From NCBI GenBank assembly GCA_949361645.1, contig OX442424.1, forward strand, positions 3,877,563-3,941,562: a stretch of 64,000 bases of DNA, read 5' to 3'. The notes under the pieces are model-generated. The model had not been told where the DNA came from. It did not search any database and saw only the letters and a program-made list of their open reading frames with translations. The stretch comes from Spongilla lacustris. Lineage: Eukaryota > Porifera > Demospongiae > Spongillida > Spongillidae. The position numbers and the translations under genes were made by a program. Position 1 is the first letter of the stretch, and the number at the start of each line of letters is the position of its first letter. Shown piece after piece: positions 51,728-63,513 of the stretch.

Positions 51728-54328
51728 ATGATGTCGTCGTCGAATGTTTCTTTGTCTACGGGTTCTTTTCAGAACCAAGCTGCAACCGTAGATGCCTTGG
51801 AAACTGCGAGTGTTCCCAAGACAGACGGTGTTAAGCGACAAAAGCGAGACATGTCAGTGTTGTTAGAACAAGCAAGTAGTTCGGAAGGAGTCTCCAGTTC
51901 TGAAGATCATGCAGCGCGAAGGCAAATGATAAACTGCGCACATTATTCGTGTCAAGAAAATCTCCCGAAAGCAAAGTTACGTGCACAACAAGCAGCGTTT
52001 TGAAAGAGGACAGGCCTGTGTTTGACAGAGGAATGGATAGTTTGGTAATGTACGTAGAACGAAATGGTACCTGGGAACTGCAGAAAGCATTTGCAATTCT
52101 TGTGATGGGTACAGCTCTAGTGGACTGGAACGAAGGTGTATGTGAAGCAGCACAAAAGGCTTCTAATGTAACACATTTTTCAGAACACACAATACGTAAC
52201 TGGATGCAGCTATACATTCAATCCACATCAGACCTTTTATCAGATGGAAAGGACACAATTACGGATCAAGATATAGAGGAAAGTTTGGCATCAGAGAGAG
52301 GACATTTTGCTCGACTGGATTCCTTAATTTCAGATGAAGATTTTCAGCAAAGTGCTTGTACATACATTAGAAGTAATGCATGCAAAAAGGGAGAACCAAA
52401 TCTCACAAGTGGTATGTTTGCAGTTTGGTTAATTCCCAACCTCGCAAGTGCGAACTAACCCAGCCCGAACATGCGCCCCATTGACTGTATGTCCCATTGA
52501 CTGTATGCGGTAAAAAGGGGGGTAAGGCAGAGCACCCTGTGAGACCACGTGCCCAAATGGCTATAGGTAGCTAAGTGAGGCAAGAGCCGACCGCCATACC
52601 CTAGGTTAGCAGATAGCCATCGTAGGGTGAATGGGGTGCAAGCTGTATGCGTAGCCTTAGGTAAGGCGCTGACCGCCATGCCCTAGGTTGCGTGACCATT
52701 GTGGGGCAGATGGGGTGCGGGCCGTAGTACAATAGCCATGTGTTGAGCAGTGGCCCCCCAGGGGACCGCCTACCTATTTTTAATGAGATAAGAGCAGCAA
52801 ATGGCATCCATACACATATAGGTGTGCACAAAAATATAGAATACAGCAAAATCATAGAATACAGTTCATACAAGCCATGTCAATCACAGAAGTACATGTA
52901 TCACATTGAGAACAAATGACAGAACACAAAATACAAGATACGGGGAGTTGGTGGGAGGGTGACTACTTTGAGAAGTTCGTGCTAACTGAACTGAGTGAAG
53001 CATGTTGTTGTTGAGCTTATATACAGGTATACCCCAGGGCAGGTCTATGCCTGTTTATGCAGGTCTACATGCATGTACATGCATGCCCAGGGCAGGCCTG
53101 TGCAGGTCAACATGCAGGCTTGTGCAAGTGGGTTGATACAGGATTGATGTGGTTTGACACCTTAGTGCATGAGGCTCTTGCTAAATTCCCATTAAACACT
53201 GTTTCTACCAAACAGTACCATAAAACATAAGTATGACCATGACATCAGTGAAGAAACAGCAAGGTTATGGCTTCACAAACTTGGATTTGGGCGTACACAT
53301 CACCAAAAAGGAGTTTACTTTGCTGGACACGAGTGCCAAGATGTTGTGCAACACAGGAGTGAATTTTTAAGCAATTTGTTAGAATTAGATAAAATAACAA
53401 TTACTCCAAGTAATTTAACTCCACTATGCCCAGAAGGTGTAAAGTCGTTAATTAGGGTAGTGCATGATGAGAGTACATACTATGCCAACTGTGATCAGTC
53501 GTACTTTTGGAGTGACGAGCACACAAATGTTTTAAAGCAAAAATCCTTGGGACAATCTATAACGGTATCTGATTTTGTAGATAATGTTAATGGATTTTTA
53601 CAGTTTAATGATAGTAAAGCTCATGTTATGATTGAGGTGCACAAGGATGGATACTTTAATAATGAAGGATTAATGAAGCAAGTTGAGAAAGCAGTGAATA
53701 TTTTTGAACTCAAAACCCGCATGCAAGTGGACTGTTTTTATTTGACAATGCTCCATCCCACAGGAAAATAGCCAACAACCAATTAAACGTAGATAAAATA
53801 TGAATGTTAGCTCTGGGGGGAAACAACCAGTAATGAGAGATACAGTTTGGAATGGCAATGTACAGCGCATGGTTTTAGATGATGGTAGACCTAAAGGCAT
53901 GAAAATAGTTCTAGAAGAAAGAGGTGTTGATACTCATGGTATGAATGCAGAGAAGATGAGGAAAAAGTTGAACACATATGAAGACTTTAAAATTCAAAAA
54001 CTATACTAGAAGAGTATATATATGTTGAACAAAGGGGTCATTTATGTTTATACTATCCTATAAGTATCATTGTGAACTCAGTCCCATTGAGAGAGTTTGG
54101 TGCCATTCCAAAAAGCACACAAGAGCTTATGCAAATGGGACAATCACAAGACTGCGGAAAATTGTACCAGAAGGACTTGAAACTTGTACAAGTGACATGA
54201 TAAGTAAATATTTTAGAACTTGTAGGGATTATGAACAAGCGTATAGAGAAGGATGCCTTGGAAAAGATGTTGAAGTTAGAGTAAAAGTATACAAGTCACA
54301 CAGAAAAGTAACTAATGACAGTAATTAG
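51728..54328 (+). pseudogene. IS630/Tc1-mariner-type DDE transposase, broken
   Basis: The pieces in order are: an N-terminal serine-rich segment (51728-52003); an overlapping frame at 51949-52458 with helix-turn-helix-like HFSEHTIRNWMQLYI; 53237-53771 with EETARLWLHKLGFGRTHHQK and catalytic HDESTYYANC; 53800-54008 with MRDTVWNGNVQRMVLDDGRP; and 54044-54328 with KYHCELSPIERVW. The DDE set is visible as Asp in HDEST, Asp in FDNAPSHRK (read in a shifted frame near 53740) and Glu in SPIERVW. At least two frameshifts and a ~740-bp insertion (52447-53188) disable it. The layout and motifs match long transposases found in fungi, oomycetes and marine animals. Confidence 0.8.
52447..53188. repeat. ~740-bp insertion inside the transposase
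   Basis: AATTCCCA precedes it (52432-52439) and AATTCCCA follows it (about 53184-53191), a likely 7-8-bp target duplication. The insert has a diverged internal duplication of about 75 bp (CCGCCATACCCTAGGTT / CCGCCATGCCCTAGGTT near 52590 and 52672) and palindromic GCATGTACATGC-rich DNA near 53070. The class is unknown; an intron is unlikely because no donor/acceptor pair keeps the frame. Confidence 0.5.
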
Positions 54329-55384
54329 GCTTATTTGTTAATAATTCTTTTATGCATGTAGCTAGCTTGATTGATTCTTCAACGTGCGTATCCTGTATGT
54401 TTTTGTGCTACATGTACGTTTGTGTTTACATGTATATGTACTCTTTTATTGCATGCTATGAAGTTGAATTACATGTATATGTACGAAGAATGCGATACTC
54501 GAACTCGTACTCACGAACAAATTCATTTCGCGCGCGGCGCGTAAATATGACGTTGCACGGTTGTGTCAAAAACGTCATAAAACGTCACGAATTTCGTAAA
54601 TGAGGATGAAACTACAATAAATTTAAGCTTTTTAGCTTTCTATCTCGTATTGCAAATCTTCGCAAACGCCGTACATAATAAAAAAGATATACACAGATGC
54701 TCCTACCACTTTTCTGTAACAACATGTAAAAATTATTTCTTAAGTCGAACTAAATCATCCGAATTTCAGCGAACCGCGAACGTCCTCGAAAATTTCATCA
54801 ATCCGTACCGATCTTCCCAACCAATAGGACTTAAGACACCAAATCAACTATATATATAGAAGACCTAATGTTGTACTCATAAAATAAATTTGAATTGATA
54901 GTTACATTTCTGGGGGGAATTATAATTGAAAAATGACATTTTGACTGTGATTTGTTTACACTTAGCCAAGCTTTGTTTACATGCATTAACAACACAGATT
55001 CTTACACAAAAGTGTTTGCTGAATCAGAAAAAGTAATTGCCCTGCGATTGGTTCAAAAGATATAGGCCAATAACTGAAAAAGTCAGTTTTGGCAGCTTAT
55101 CATTTGGAGCACTGTAGTTCAACTATAAGTACATGTATTAATGCACAAAAAGGTTAAAAGCAACAGTCTTTTTTTGGCAAAACATCATGAGTAAGATCAC
55201 CTGATTTAAAGTAGCCTCCAAGGCATTTCCCCCCTTTAGACCTTGTTTCTACTCATGCCATCCTCTGTTTTATTCATTCACGATATATGCAAGAACTTCA
55301 AGGGGTATGTACAGGGGGGTTGTGAGGGGTTTGAAATTTATTTTCAAATTCAGTGTGACCCAGTACATATTTTCAGAGTGGTAG

Positions 55385-55545
55385 AAACTAGAAATTGAAA
55401 TAAGACCCCCCCCCCCCCCTCCCCCCCCTCTACCTATAAATCATCACCTATTTTATGTGGAAAGCATCATGGGAGCCTCACCTTTGACAGTAGTAGTGGT
55501 ATCGCAAGCTGAATGGTCAATAATAAGCGACTAAGTCTCCAAACA
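55385..55545. repeat. Repeat segment B, inverted copy at 56560-56700
   Basis: TAAATCATCACCTATTTTATGTGGAAAGC to AATAAGCGACTAAGTCTCC is mirrored at 56560-56700. A C tract (55407-55428) occurs only in this copy. Confidence 0.75.
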
Positions 55546-56150
55546 GGGAAGAATATACCAGTGGTCACTAAACAGGAACAGCAACCTGTAGAGTGCAAAA
55601 AAAAAGGAGGAAAGGGATTGATTCTTTTTTAACCCGACATAGCCTAAAGTACGCTCGCTAGGGCAAAAATATAATACACACACACACACACGCCAGCGTC
55701 AGCAGAGATAGTACATTATAATAACCGGCGTACAGTACGTTCGCTTCGCTTAGGGCCTTGCAAGTCTAATAAGCAAACCTCTTTGGCGAAGGGGCCCATA
55801 GGACAGGTACGGCGTACAGTATTTAGCTTGTAGATTCCCCTACGCTAGGCATAACTAACTCCGACAATAATATAGCCACTTGTTTAAACACCACTTTATA
55901 CGAGCAAACACAACCGCAATTCTGATCTATCTCACCTTAGTTCGTTCACGTCACGTGCGGTAGATCACGTTTATTCATATATTGAATTAATTAGCATATC
56001 GAACTGCCGTGCATGGGGGTGGGGCATGGAGTGCCCTTGGTTCCCCCGTGCTTTGCCGCCCACGCATCCTGTCTCCTGACCCACTGTGCCAAGCTGTTGA
56101 CTGTATTTGTACACATCGTGGAAGGGAAGGACCCAGATGTGCATGCTCCT
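55546..56150. other. No gene seen
   Basis: Unique-looking sequence with a short CA repeat (55675-55692). No exon recognised. Confidence 0.35.
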
Positions 56151-56267
56151 TAGGTGAGGGTCAGCCCACTACCAGCACCTGATCTTTATCCTCACCTGAA
56201 CCTGATCTTCATCCTCACCTCATCTTCTTCCTCACCTCATCGTCATCCTCACCTCATCTTATCAGGG

Positions 56268-56545
56268 GAGGGAGAGGGAGGGAGAGAGGGGAGGGAGGAA
56301 GAGGGAGGGAGAGGAAGGAGAGAGGGAGGAGGGAGGGAGAGGGAGGAGGGAGAGAGGGAGGGGGAGGGAGGGAGAGGAGAGGGAGGGAGGGGGAGGGAGG
56401 GAGGGGGAGGGAGGGAGAGGAGAGGGAGGGAGGGGGAGGGAGGGAGGGGGAGGGAGGGAGGGGGAGGGAGGGAGGGGGAGGGAGGGAGAGGGAGGTGAGA
56501 AGGAGGAGGGAGGGAGAGAGGGAGGGTGAGAGGGGAAGTGGAGGA
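56268..56545. repeat. Purine-only GGGA tract
   Basis: About 280 bp of GGGAGGGAGAGGGA-type units on the plus strand, preceded by diverged ATCCTCACCTCATCTTC repeats. Confidence 0.9.
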
Positions 56546-56559
56546 ATGAAATCCCTGGT

Positions 56560-56964
56560 TGGAGACTTAGTCGCTTATTATTGACCATTCAGCTTGCGAT
56601 ACCACTACTACTGTCAAAGGTGAGGCTCCCATGAGGCTTTCCACATAAAATAGGTGATGATTATAGGGTGTGGGGTTTGGGTGGGTAGAGGAAATAAAAT
56701 ACATGGATCCATGTGAATGTACAAATGCACACAAGTTGTGAACAAGAGTGTGTGAGTCATGTGACCAAGCCCTTAGGATTAAGCATTAAGCAAACAGATA
56801 GATGTATTTCAGCTACATGTACATGTAATAGAGCTGAACATGTTTCCAGTGGTATTAATTTACTTGCTTAGTAATATCAGTAATTTTTAATACAGAATCA
56901 ATAAAACTACACTTGAATGATGGAATGGTTAAAATGTTCTCTTCAATTATAGATATTGGGGGAT

Positions 56965-57051
<87 letters not shown>

Positions 57052-57090
57052 GTGTGCGTGTTTGTTTGTGTTAGACACACTGAATAGTAA
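56560..57090. repeat. Contiguous inverted copy of segments B and A
   Basis: Reverse complement of 55385-55545 followed, about 45 bp later, by reverse complement of 49545-49880. Here the two segments are adjacent, while in the other copy they are 5.5 kb apart. Confidence 0.75.
56964..57052. repeat. (TG)n microsatellite, ~85 bp
   Basis: TG dinucleotides, with a few GTGCG interruptions at the end, inside the inverted copy of segment A. Confidence 0.95.
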
Positions 57091-57361
57091 TCCAATCCCC
57101 TTAGGCTTCAAAATGAGTGCACATCCGAGTGAAAGAACAAGGCCTATATCGCATGGAATCATGTCTTCTCTTAGGCAATGTTTCCTTGCACTCAAGCATA
57201 GCAATGCAGCTTCTGAATTGGGCAAGAGCTATTTTCAAGAAGTTTGCCCCAATCTTTGGACCTGATGATGTTTATGAACATTTAGCCAGTGTAATGATGT
57301 GTTTTATATTGAATTAGTTACTAAATTTTTATTAATGGACCGGAAACATGTACATGTGCAT

Positions 57362-57400
<39 letters not shown>

Positions 57401-57800
57401 TTGCTACCTAAAACCAGGAGCAGGAGTAAACACCGCAATGTTGTATATATTTAAATAACACAGGTAAAGATTATTATCATTTAGCAGTATTTTAGTGAAG
57501 CTCAAACACAAATATACATGCATGTGCACGTAACTATACCACAAATGATAATTGAATGTGCTTGACATGTATTACAATTAATATCCAAAAAATAGTAATG
57601 AATTCATCATGTGCATTCATGTATAATAACTGTGCAAATGCAAAATTGATCATATATTAGCACTTCAAATATCATGCAGTCTATTACATGGATAGCCCTG
57701 GGTGCATATTAGCACAAAACAACCCTTTAGCTTACATGTACATGTATATCAGACCTATACAACAAATCACAAAGTAAGGCCAACTAAATATATATATAAT
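57091..57800. other. No supported gene; (GGAGCA)n tract
   Basis: A hexamer repeat GGAGCA (about nine units) lies at 57362-57424. The frame 57117-57317 is open but unrecognised and lacks a clear splice context. Confidence 0.35.
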
Positions 57801-57814
57801 TATATATATATATA

Positions 57815-58335
57815 TATGCCTGTGTACATAGGGTGTCATAATGAATATGTAAAGTCCCTGGGTTACACTGCTATGGTGAGGTGTCAAAGGACTCACAATC
57901 CAGCTGCCATATCTGAGACTGAGAATTTGTTCATGATAACCATACCAATTTCTGAATGGGCCTGTCCTGAGAGCAAACCTTACACTGATCTATGAATTTT
58001 GCATGGTATACTGCAGCTCACGGCAAATAACTGAACTGCTCATGCATGAATCTTAGGTAGAAGGTAGATGAAAGGAAGTGTAGACTGCTGGGTGCATTAG
58101 ATACATATACTTTACTTTCCACTGCTCTTTAATAAGTATGTGGTCAAAGTTGGCCTAGCAGAGACATAAGGACATAGGTACTGTGCAATGTTCTAGCTAA
58201 AGTTCTCCAAACACTCCAACAGATAGTGCGAGTATAATAATAAGTAATGAATGTGCTTTTATTGCTGAAACCATGCAGCACAACATGTGAGTGGCAATTT
58301 GCAAATCGTTCTGAAAGGGTTGCAAAAACTTTATC
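57815..58335. repeat. Interspersed repeat, second half only
   Basis: Matches 9712-10220 from GTACATAGGGTGTCATAATG to GAAAGGGTTGCAAAAA, with small indels (e.g. CTATGAATTTTGCATGGTA inserted near 57992). The homology begins next to a (TA)n tract, complementing the truncated copy at 20031-20540. Confidence 0.75.
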
Positions 58336-58462
58336 TACCATTTAATTAACGCCCACTGAAGATCATTGCAGGCATTCACACAATAGCCCTTCCCACTGAA
58401 TCCTTACTGGATGACCACCAGCTCCAAAGCATATGCATTCTTATTTGCCTCCTTTGTTACTT

Positions 58463-58499
<37 letters not shown>

Positions 58500-58665
58500 A
58501 TGCATGAATGTCACGTTTGTGTCCACCCACATTGTCTGCTTGAGTATAGATGTCATCACCAAGCTCAGTGAACTCAACGTCTTCCATGTATAGGCCTTGG
58601 GATAAAACTTTGTTGCCATTTTCACCAATTTGGTAAACGTACAGGTACGTGAAATTATTTTGGCT
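58500..58665 (-). CDS. Possible exon, unrecognised
   Basis: On the minus strand the segment reads YVYQIGENGNKVLSQGLYME and ELGDDIYTQADNVGGHKRDI, protein-like composition unlike the repeats around it. It is cut by a ~34-bp C tract (58465-58498). A candidate acceptor (ACATGTAG) lies at about 58668. The family is unknown. Confidence 0.3.
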
Positions 58666-59170
58666 ACATGTACGGGTACGGCATATTATCATGTGACAAG
58701 CACATGAGCTGCATAGATCAGTATTACGAATGATGTGTTGCATGGCAAACACAACGAGTTCTAATCATAGATTGGTTAATTGTCTGGCATTTTTTTCTTT
58801 GCGTTGCGTTTCAAGACAACTTTAATAACACTTCATTTTCCATTTATTAAATCAAAAATTCAACAAGAGGGATTCAAGCGAAGCCACTGGGTTTAGGGTT
58901 GCAACTCCTTGTACACGTAATAATTATCTGGTACTAATGTGGTCACGCATCTGTAGCCACTGCGAAAAAATTATCTCATATGACACTAATACTGTGCATG
59001 TGACTAAATCTAGTAACGTGCATTATTCTTATTTCTGCAACATCCATGGCTGATTGTTTCACCATAAGTGATATGGCCATTTAAATAACTACATGTATGT
59101 TAATTTGCCTGTGGATAACAAAGGTTTTATTCATGATATCGATATGTATATTACATTAATTATATTTTAG

Positions 59171-59882
59171 GCAAGCAGTCTTCCTGTTGCATTTGGTTAT
59201 GGTCCAGTGTCTATAAACTTTAAAAATCAAGACCAACGACATGATCAAGATCAACGATACTCAGTTTGGTCTATATCTAATATTTTACCTGAGGATGTTG
59301 AGGAACTACTCAGAAGAACAATTTCCTCTGAAGTAATTGAATACATTTGCTTGTACAAACACCCTCTCTTTAAGCATCAAATAACACAATTTTATTTAAA
59401 TCATAAATTTGTTGTACTGAAAACACGGAGTTGGTATTGGTCTCTTGAGACGGATATGAATGGAATTACTTTGCAAAGGTCAAAACATTTAGAGCGCGTC
59501 AGAGATTATATTGGGTCAGAAGAGAGAAATAAAGATATTGTTGAATGTAACCGTGCTCCAGTACAGTGTACCGATAGATTTCTTCCTCACTGGTCAAAAA
59601 AATCTCAGCATTTGAAGTCTCCATACCACTGGCGATTGTCAAATTGCAAACACTTTGCCAATGAAATATTTGAACTTTCAAATCATTACAGGTGAGCAGA
59701 TATGCAAGGTTCACTGTGTATGTCCTATGACTCAATATTAATCATTATCTGGGAGAGTTTTCTATAAAAAAATATTATTTATATACAGTGTGTGCACGCG
59801 CGCGCGCGCGTGTGTGTGTGTGGGGGGGGGGGGGGTGGCGGCGAAAAAAGTTATCTAAAAAAACTCTAAAATCAAGGGCCAG

Positions 59883-59915
<33 letters not shown>

Positions 59916-61535
59916 CCTACGACCACGCCCCTTTAAAATCATTTTGTAATCGTCAATTGACCACACCTACAATACAAATAAACTACAAATCGCCAAGTAG
60001 GCTTCATTGAAGGTTGTTGTTGTAGATGCTGTCACTTCATCGCTTGTAGCTGGAGACGCTGTTGCACTTGTACCGTAGTCCCCACCTCCCAGTCTTTGTG
60101 CCATGACGTAATGATGTAATGTATAGAATATTACTTCCTGCACCCCATCTATAAAAAAAGTGCTCGTTTAAACAAAAGCAGGTGGGGCTTGCTAGCAAAG
60201 GCTGATAGAATTTGTGCAGGAGATGATTCATTAACTATGCATACATGCAAGTTGTGTTGATTATTCATTCATACATGAATCTCAAAAGCTAAAATCAGTA
60301 GCAGGACAAAATCATATGCATATTATACATCAGTGTACACGTACCGTACGCTTATATTTACTACACACACCCAGCCTATTACACTGATATACATGTATAC
60401 GCGAACTTAACAGTGCAAGGACTCAAGTTTATAAAACCCGGACCACTTTTGGCAACCCGGACCAAATTTGGCAACGTACCAAAAGTGCTCCGGGTTCGGA
60501 CCAATTTTGGCAGTGAAATGTGGTCCGCCCGGACCACATTTTGCCCGGACCAATTTTCGCGTGACAGAATCGAGCATGAAAACGTGCTTAAGACTGAAGA
60601 TGATGTAAAAATTAACGAACAGAACAATCCAATAGCTCTACCTACAGACTAGTTTGACGTAGCCACACCCTCGAGCTTTGCGCAGGGTCTGGCCGGAAAT
60701 CGGTTCTAATTACTTTCAAAAAGATTTAATGTTATTTTAAGGTTCCTCACATGTACATGTACGGTATGGCCAGACCCGCGCGAGGGTGTGGCCATAGACT
60801 CTATTATCTATCAGTGGTGCGGCTACGTCAAACTACCTACTGACCGAATTTGAAGCGATTTGAGGAAAATTATGGTAGGTTTGAACCCCGTGGGGGTATC
60901 ACCGTATCAGACGTTGTATTGCTGGGCTGGAATGAAGCTAGTGCAAGGGACCAGAATTTATTGAATCATAGAGAAATGGTGTAGTATAAAGTGTTTATGA
61001 TATAAAGTCGATAGCGTCTACAATTCGGAAGTTATAGTGATTCAAATGTGAGGCATTTTTATAACTATAATACATAAATATTAATATGCGAAACATCATT
61101 TTCTCAGTAACATTATCTGTTCCATCTAGTATAATCCCTGGTCCACTAGTACTGCCATTTGTGATGCAAAGAAAATCAAACTGAGAACCAAAACTGCACT
61201 AACACGGCATGAATAGTTTAGAGGTGTAGCAATAGGTATTTGTGCATAAACACTTTTGTTAATATGTTCTTTCTGACCTTCACAGAGATATTGAACCATC
61301 TATTGAACCACCACAAGCATCTATTGAACCACCACAAGCATCTATTGAACCACCACAAGCATCAATTGAACGACCACAAGCACTTATTAAACCACCAGAA
61401 GCACCTATTAAACCACTACAAGCATTTATTCAACTACTACAGACACCCTCTGTAGCTGAATCCACACAAAGAACAATTTGTGTAGACAAACGATTGCACT
61501 GCTCAGGTTATGTCCCACCATGGCAAAGAATATAA
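59171..61535 (+). CDS. NCKHF-motif (LRAT/NlpC-like) protein with proline-rich repeat tail, two exons
   Basis: Exon 59171-59691 (after TATATTTTAG, donor ACAG|GTGAGC) and exon 61286-61535 join in phase to a stop at 61533. The first exon encodes EDVEELLRRTISSEVIEYIC, HKFVVLKTRSWYWSLETDMN, GITLQRSKH and WRLSNCKHFANEIFELSNHY. A His in a strand plus an Asn-Cys-x-His-Phe box resembles the His/Cys active site of LRAT/NlpC-P60 proteins. Similar uncharacterised animal proteins exist to my knowledge, but no function is assigned. The second exon is a tail of seven-residue repeats (IEPPQAS; 21-bp units, about eight) ending CSGYVPPWQRI. The N-terminal exon(s) are not identified. The intron contains a palindrome-family half copy. 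No lesions seen. Confidence 0.6.
60590..61085. repeat. Half copy of the P1 palindromic family (right arm)
   Basis: AAAATTAACGAACAGAACAA, then GAATTTGAAGCGATTTGAGG, TTTGAACCCCGTGGGGGTAT and TATAAAGTCGATAGCGTCTA follow the right arm of P1 to its end. A 186-bp element interrupts it. Directly before it, 60430-60560 repeats CCGGACCANNTTTTGGC-type motifs in both orientations. Confidence 0.7.
60650..60835. mobile_element. Nested 186-bp inverted-repeat element
   Basis: TAGTTTGACGTAGCC is mirrored by GGCTACGTCAAACTA at the right end, with inner matches around CCACACCCTCG and AGGGTCTGGCC. The flanks CCTACAGAC (60641-60649) and CCTACTGAC (60836-60844) are a 9-bp duplication with one mismatch. It splits the right-arm half copy. 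Confidence 0.65.
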
Positions 61536-61705
61536 ACATGCAGCTTTCTATGCTTGGAATTCCCTTACCAGATTTAATATTTGTATAGTGTTTCAGTTTA
61601 ATATGTATTACTTATATGCACATAACATTGGTATAAACTGGGCCTGAGCACAACTGGAGAGAAACTGTTTTTCCTCACGCAATATTGTAAGTCCGCCAAG
61701 CACCT

Positions 61706-62436
61706 ACTGCTTAGTCACGTACCCAGACCCAAATTTTCACAGCTGCGGATGGATTACATCACCGCTACGTGAAAAAGTGGGTCTCCTGTCCATGATTATA
61801 TAATATTATATAATACGTCGCGAGGAATGTATACATATATGGAATGGCCATATGGAGACTCTCGTTCAGACGTAAACCTACTGAGATCTTTGGTCAAAGC
61901 AGCTGTTGACATCATTGTGCATGAGCTTGTGAATATTACAGTCTTTACAGACCAAAAAGAAATAAGCGCAAGAAGATCTTGGTACTTGGGCTTTTTTAAA
62001 TCTTGGTGACGGACTTAGAGTGCTCGGATGTTGGAATTTTATGGTTCAGGCAGACTAAACACACTAACTATACACAATTGAAGCAATGAACCTAAGACGG
62101 TCCTTCTAGTGCAATATTATTTTTATAGTTCAACAAAAACCCACCGTAGAATGGTGCGGCGTATACTGACGTATACGTAACATAACGACTTGCCGACGCT
62201 TGCCATATCCCGTTGGAAAACTGACGAAAGCAATACATCTACTATCTGCACGCGGATTCGATTGCTTTTGCGTCGGTAATTGCCATATAATCGCACGATC
62301 ATAACAGTGGTATGCAATTAACGCATACCTCGAATCTGATTGGTTCCCCAACATTCTGGGGAGAAATGAGTATTGCAGCGGTGATGTAATTCATCCGCAG
62401 CTGTGAAATTTGGGTCTGGGTACGAGCTAAGCACTG
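61706..62436. repeat. Inverted-repeat-bounded segment, ~730 bp
   Basis: CGTACCCAGACCCAAATTTT plus CACAGCTGCGGATGGATTAC at 61718 onward is mirrored at 62375-62424. The ~600-bp interior has a short frame (61827-62009) with no recognisable domain. Confidence 0.65.
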
Positions 62437-62560
62437 CTCAGCAGAATTACATGTACTGAGCACACTGGTTGTCATATCGCAAATTCTTATGAACGGGACA
62501 TTCTTTTGATCAGAGGCAAACCTGTGTGGGCAATGATATAAATAATAATTTAATGCCAAG

Positions 62561-63060
62561 AGTTAGGTTGGCCCTGCGTTCCATTGGCAGGGGAAACATA
62601 TGGTAATTGGGGCAAGCAGCCCCATGATACCTTCTCCAGGCTGGCATCCTTCCTGGTTATTCACCAGACCTCAACCAAGGCAGGAAATTTATGGCCGGTT
62701 GAACGTGGTCCTGGTTCGGTCCATTGCTAGAGCCATCCTGGCCAGGGAGCTCCCACTCTCCCAACTAGACGGAGGCAAACCAGCTGCACTGGATATCACA
62801 GTGACATCACCCCTCCCCCCTGCCATCTTGGGAGTATCAAGCTGAATAGCAGCAGCCCTACTCATAAACAACTTTCTAATGGTCCAATAGGCCTAGAGTT
62901 GGGGTAGACCTGCATTCCTGTAGCTGTGGAAACGTATGGCAGTTGGGGATAGGAGGTCCAGGAAATGATTTCAAGACTGTCATCCCACCTGGCCATCAGC
63001 ATGTTTTTCCCCAAGCCTACAGGTTTGGCAGACAGTTATGGCAGGCTACATATTATTAAA
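62561..63060 (+). pseudogene. Decayed RT-RLE retroelement fragments (copy 4)
   Basis: Scrambled pieces of the C-terminal end of the retroelement: GETYGNWG (near 62590), IYGRLNVVLVRSIARAILAR (62688-62747), GGKPAALDITVTSPLPPA (62771-62826) and VAVETYGSWG (near 62930). The second and third are in reversed order relative to the intact copy, and the ETYG.WG segment occurs twice, so this is a rearranged or composite remnant. Confidence 0.7.
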
Positions 63061-63234
63061 AAGGGTGTGTTGATGTTTTCATCTCTGGAGAAAATGGGCT
63101 GACATCATATTTGCTAAGTATTAATGAACAAAATTATTAAAGTAGCCTTCTATAGACCCTTCAACAGTGTTGGACCTTCAGTGAATGGAATTGATCCAAC
63201 ACCTCGACTCAGCGCTAACAGGGTAGTCAGGAGG

Positions 63235-63475
63235 GGTAGTCATAGTGACCAGGGAGCATATAGAGGTAGTCATGGTGACAAAGGAGCATATGGAGGTAGT
63301 CATGGTGACCAGGGAGCATATAGAGGTAGTCATGGTGACAAGGGAGCATATAGAGGTAGTCATGGTGACAAAGGAGCATATGAAGGTAGTCATGGTGACC
63401 AGGGAGCATTTGGTGATAGTCATGGTGACAAGGGAGCATATGGAGGTAGTCATGGTGACCAGGGAGCTCAGGTAG
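63235..63475. repeat. 30-bp minisatellite, 8 units
   Basis: GGTAGTCATGGTGACMARGG plus AGCATATRGA in tandem. Since 30 is a multiple of three, several frames stay open; one (63124-63513, +) would encode the decapeptide GSHGDQGAYR repeated. I see no flanking evidence for a gene. Confidence 0.85.
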
Positions 63476-63513
63476 GCACAGCCACCCATATTCAGATGGT
63501 TTGGAACATATAA

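Larger units (their letters stand above)
51113..55114. mobile_element. 4.0-kb Tc1/mariner-type element with ~500-bp inverted repeats
   Basis: The left arm 51113-51612 is mirrored at 54627-55114. Outer ends are TAGTGCTCCAAATGATAAGC and its mirror GCTTATCATTTGGAGCACTG, flanked by TA (51111-51112; 55115-55116). The arms are about 95% alike and include a TCTATATATATAGTTGATTT stretch. Between them lies a broken DDE transposase (51728-54328). The TA target and the transposase type place it in the IS630-Tc1-mariner superfamily. Confidence 0.8.

Noticed and set aside
63124..63513. A collagen-like or secreted repeat protein
   Set aside because: The repeat GSHGDQGAY arises from a 30-bp minisatellite open in several frames; no signal peptide or flanking exons.
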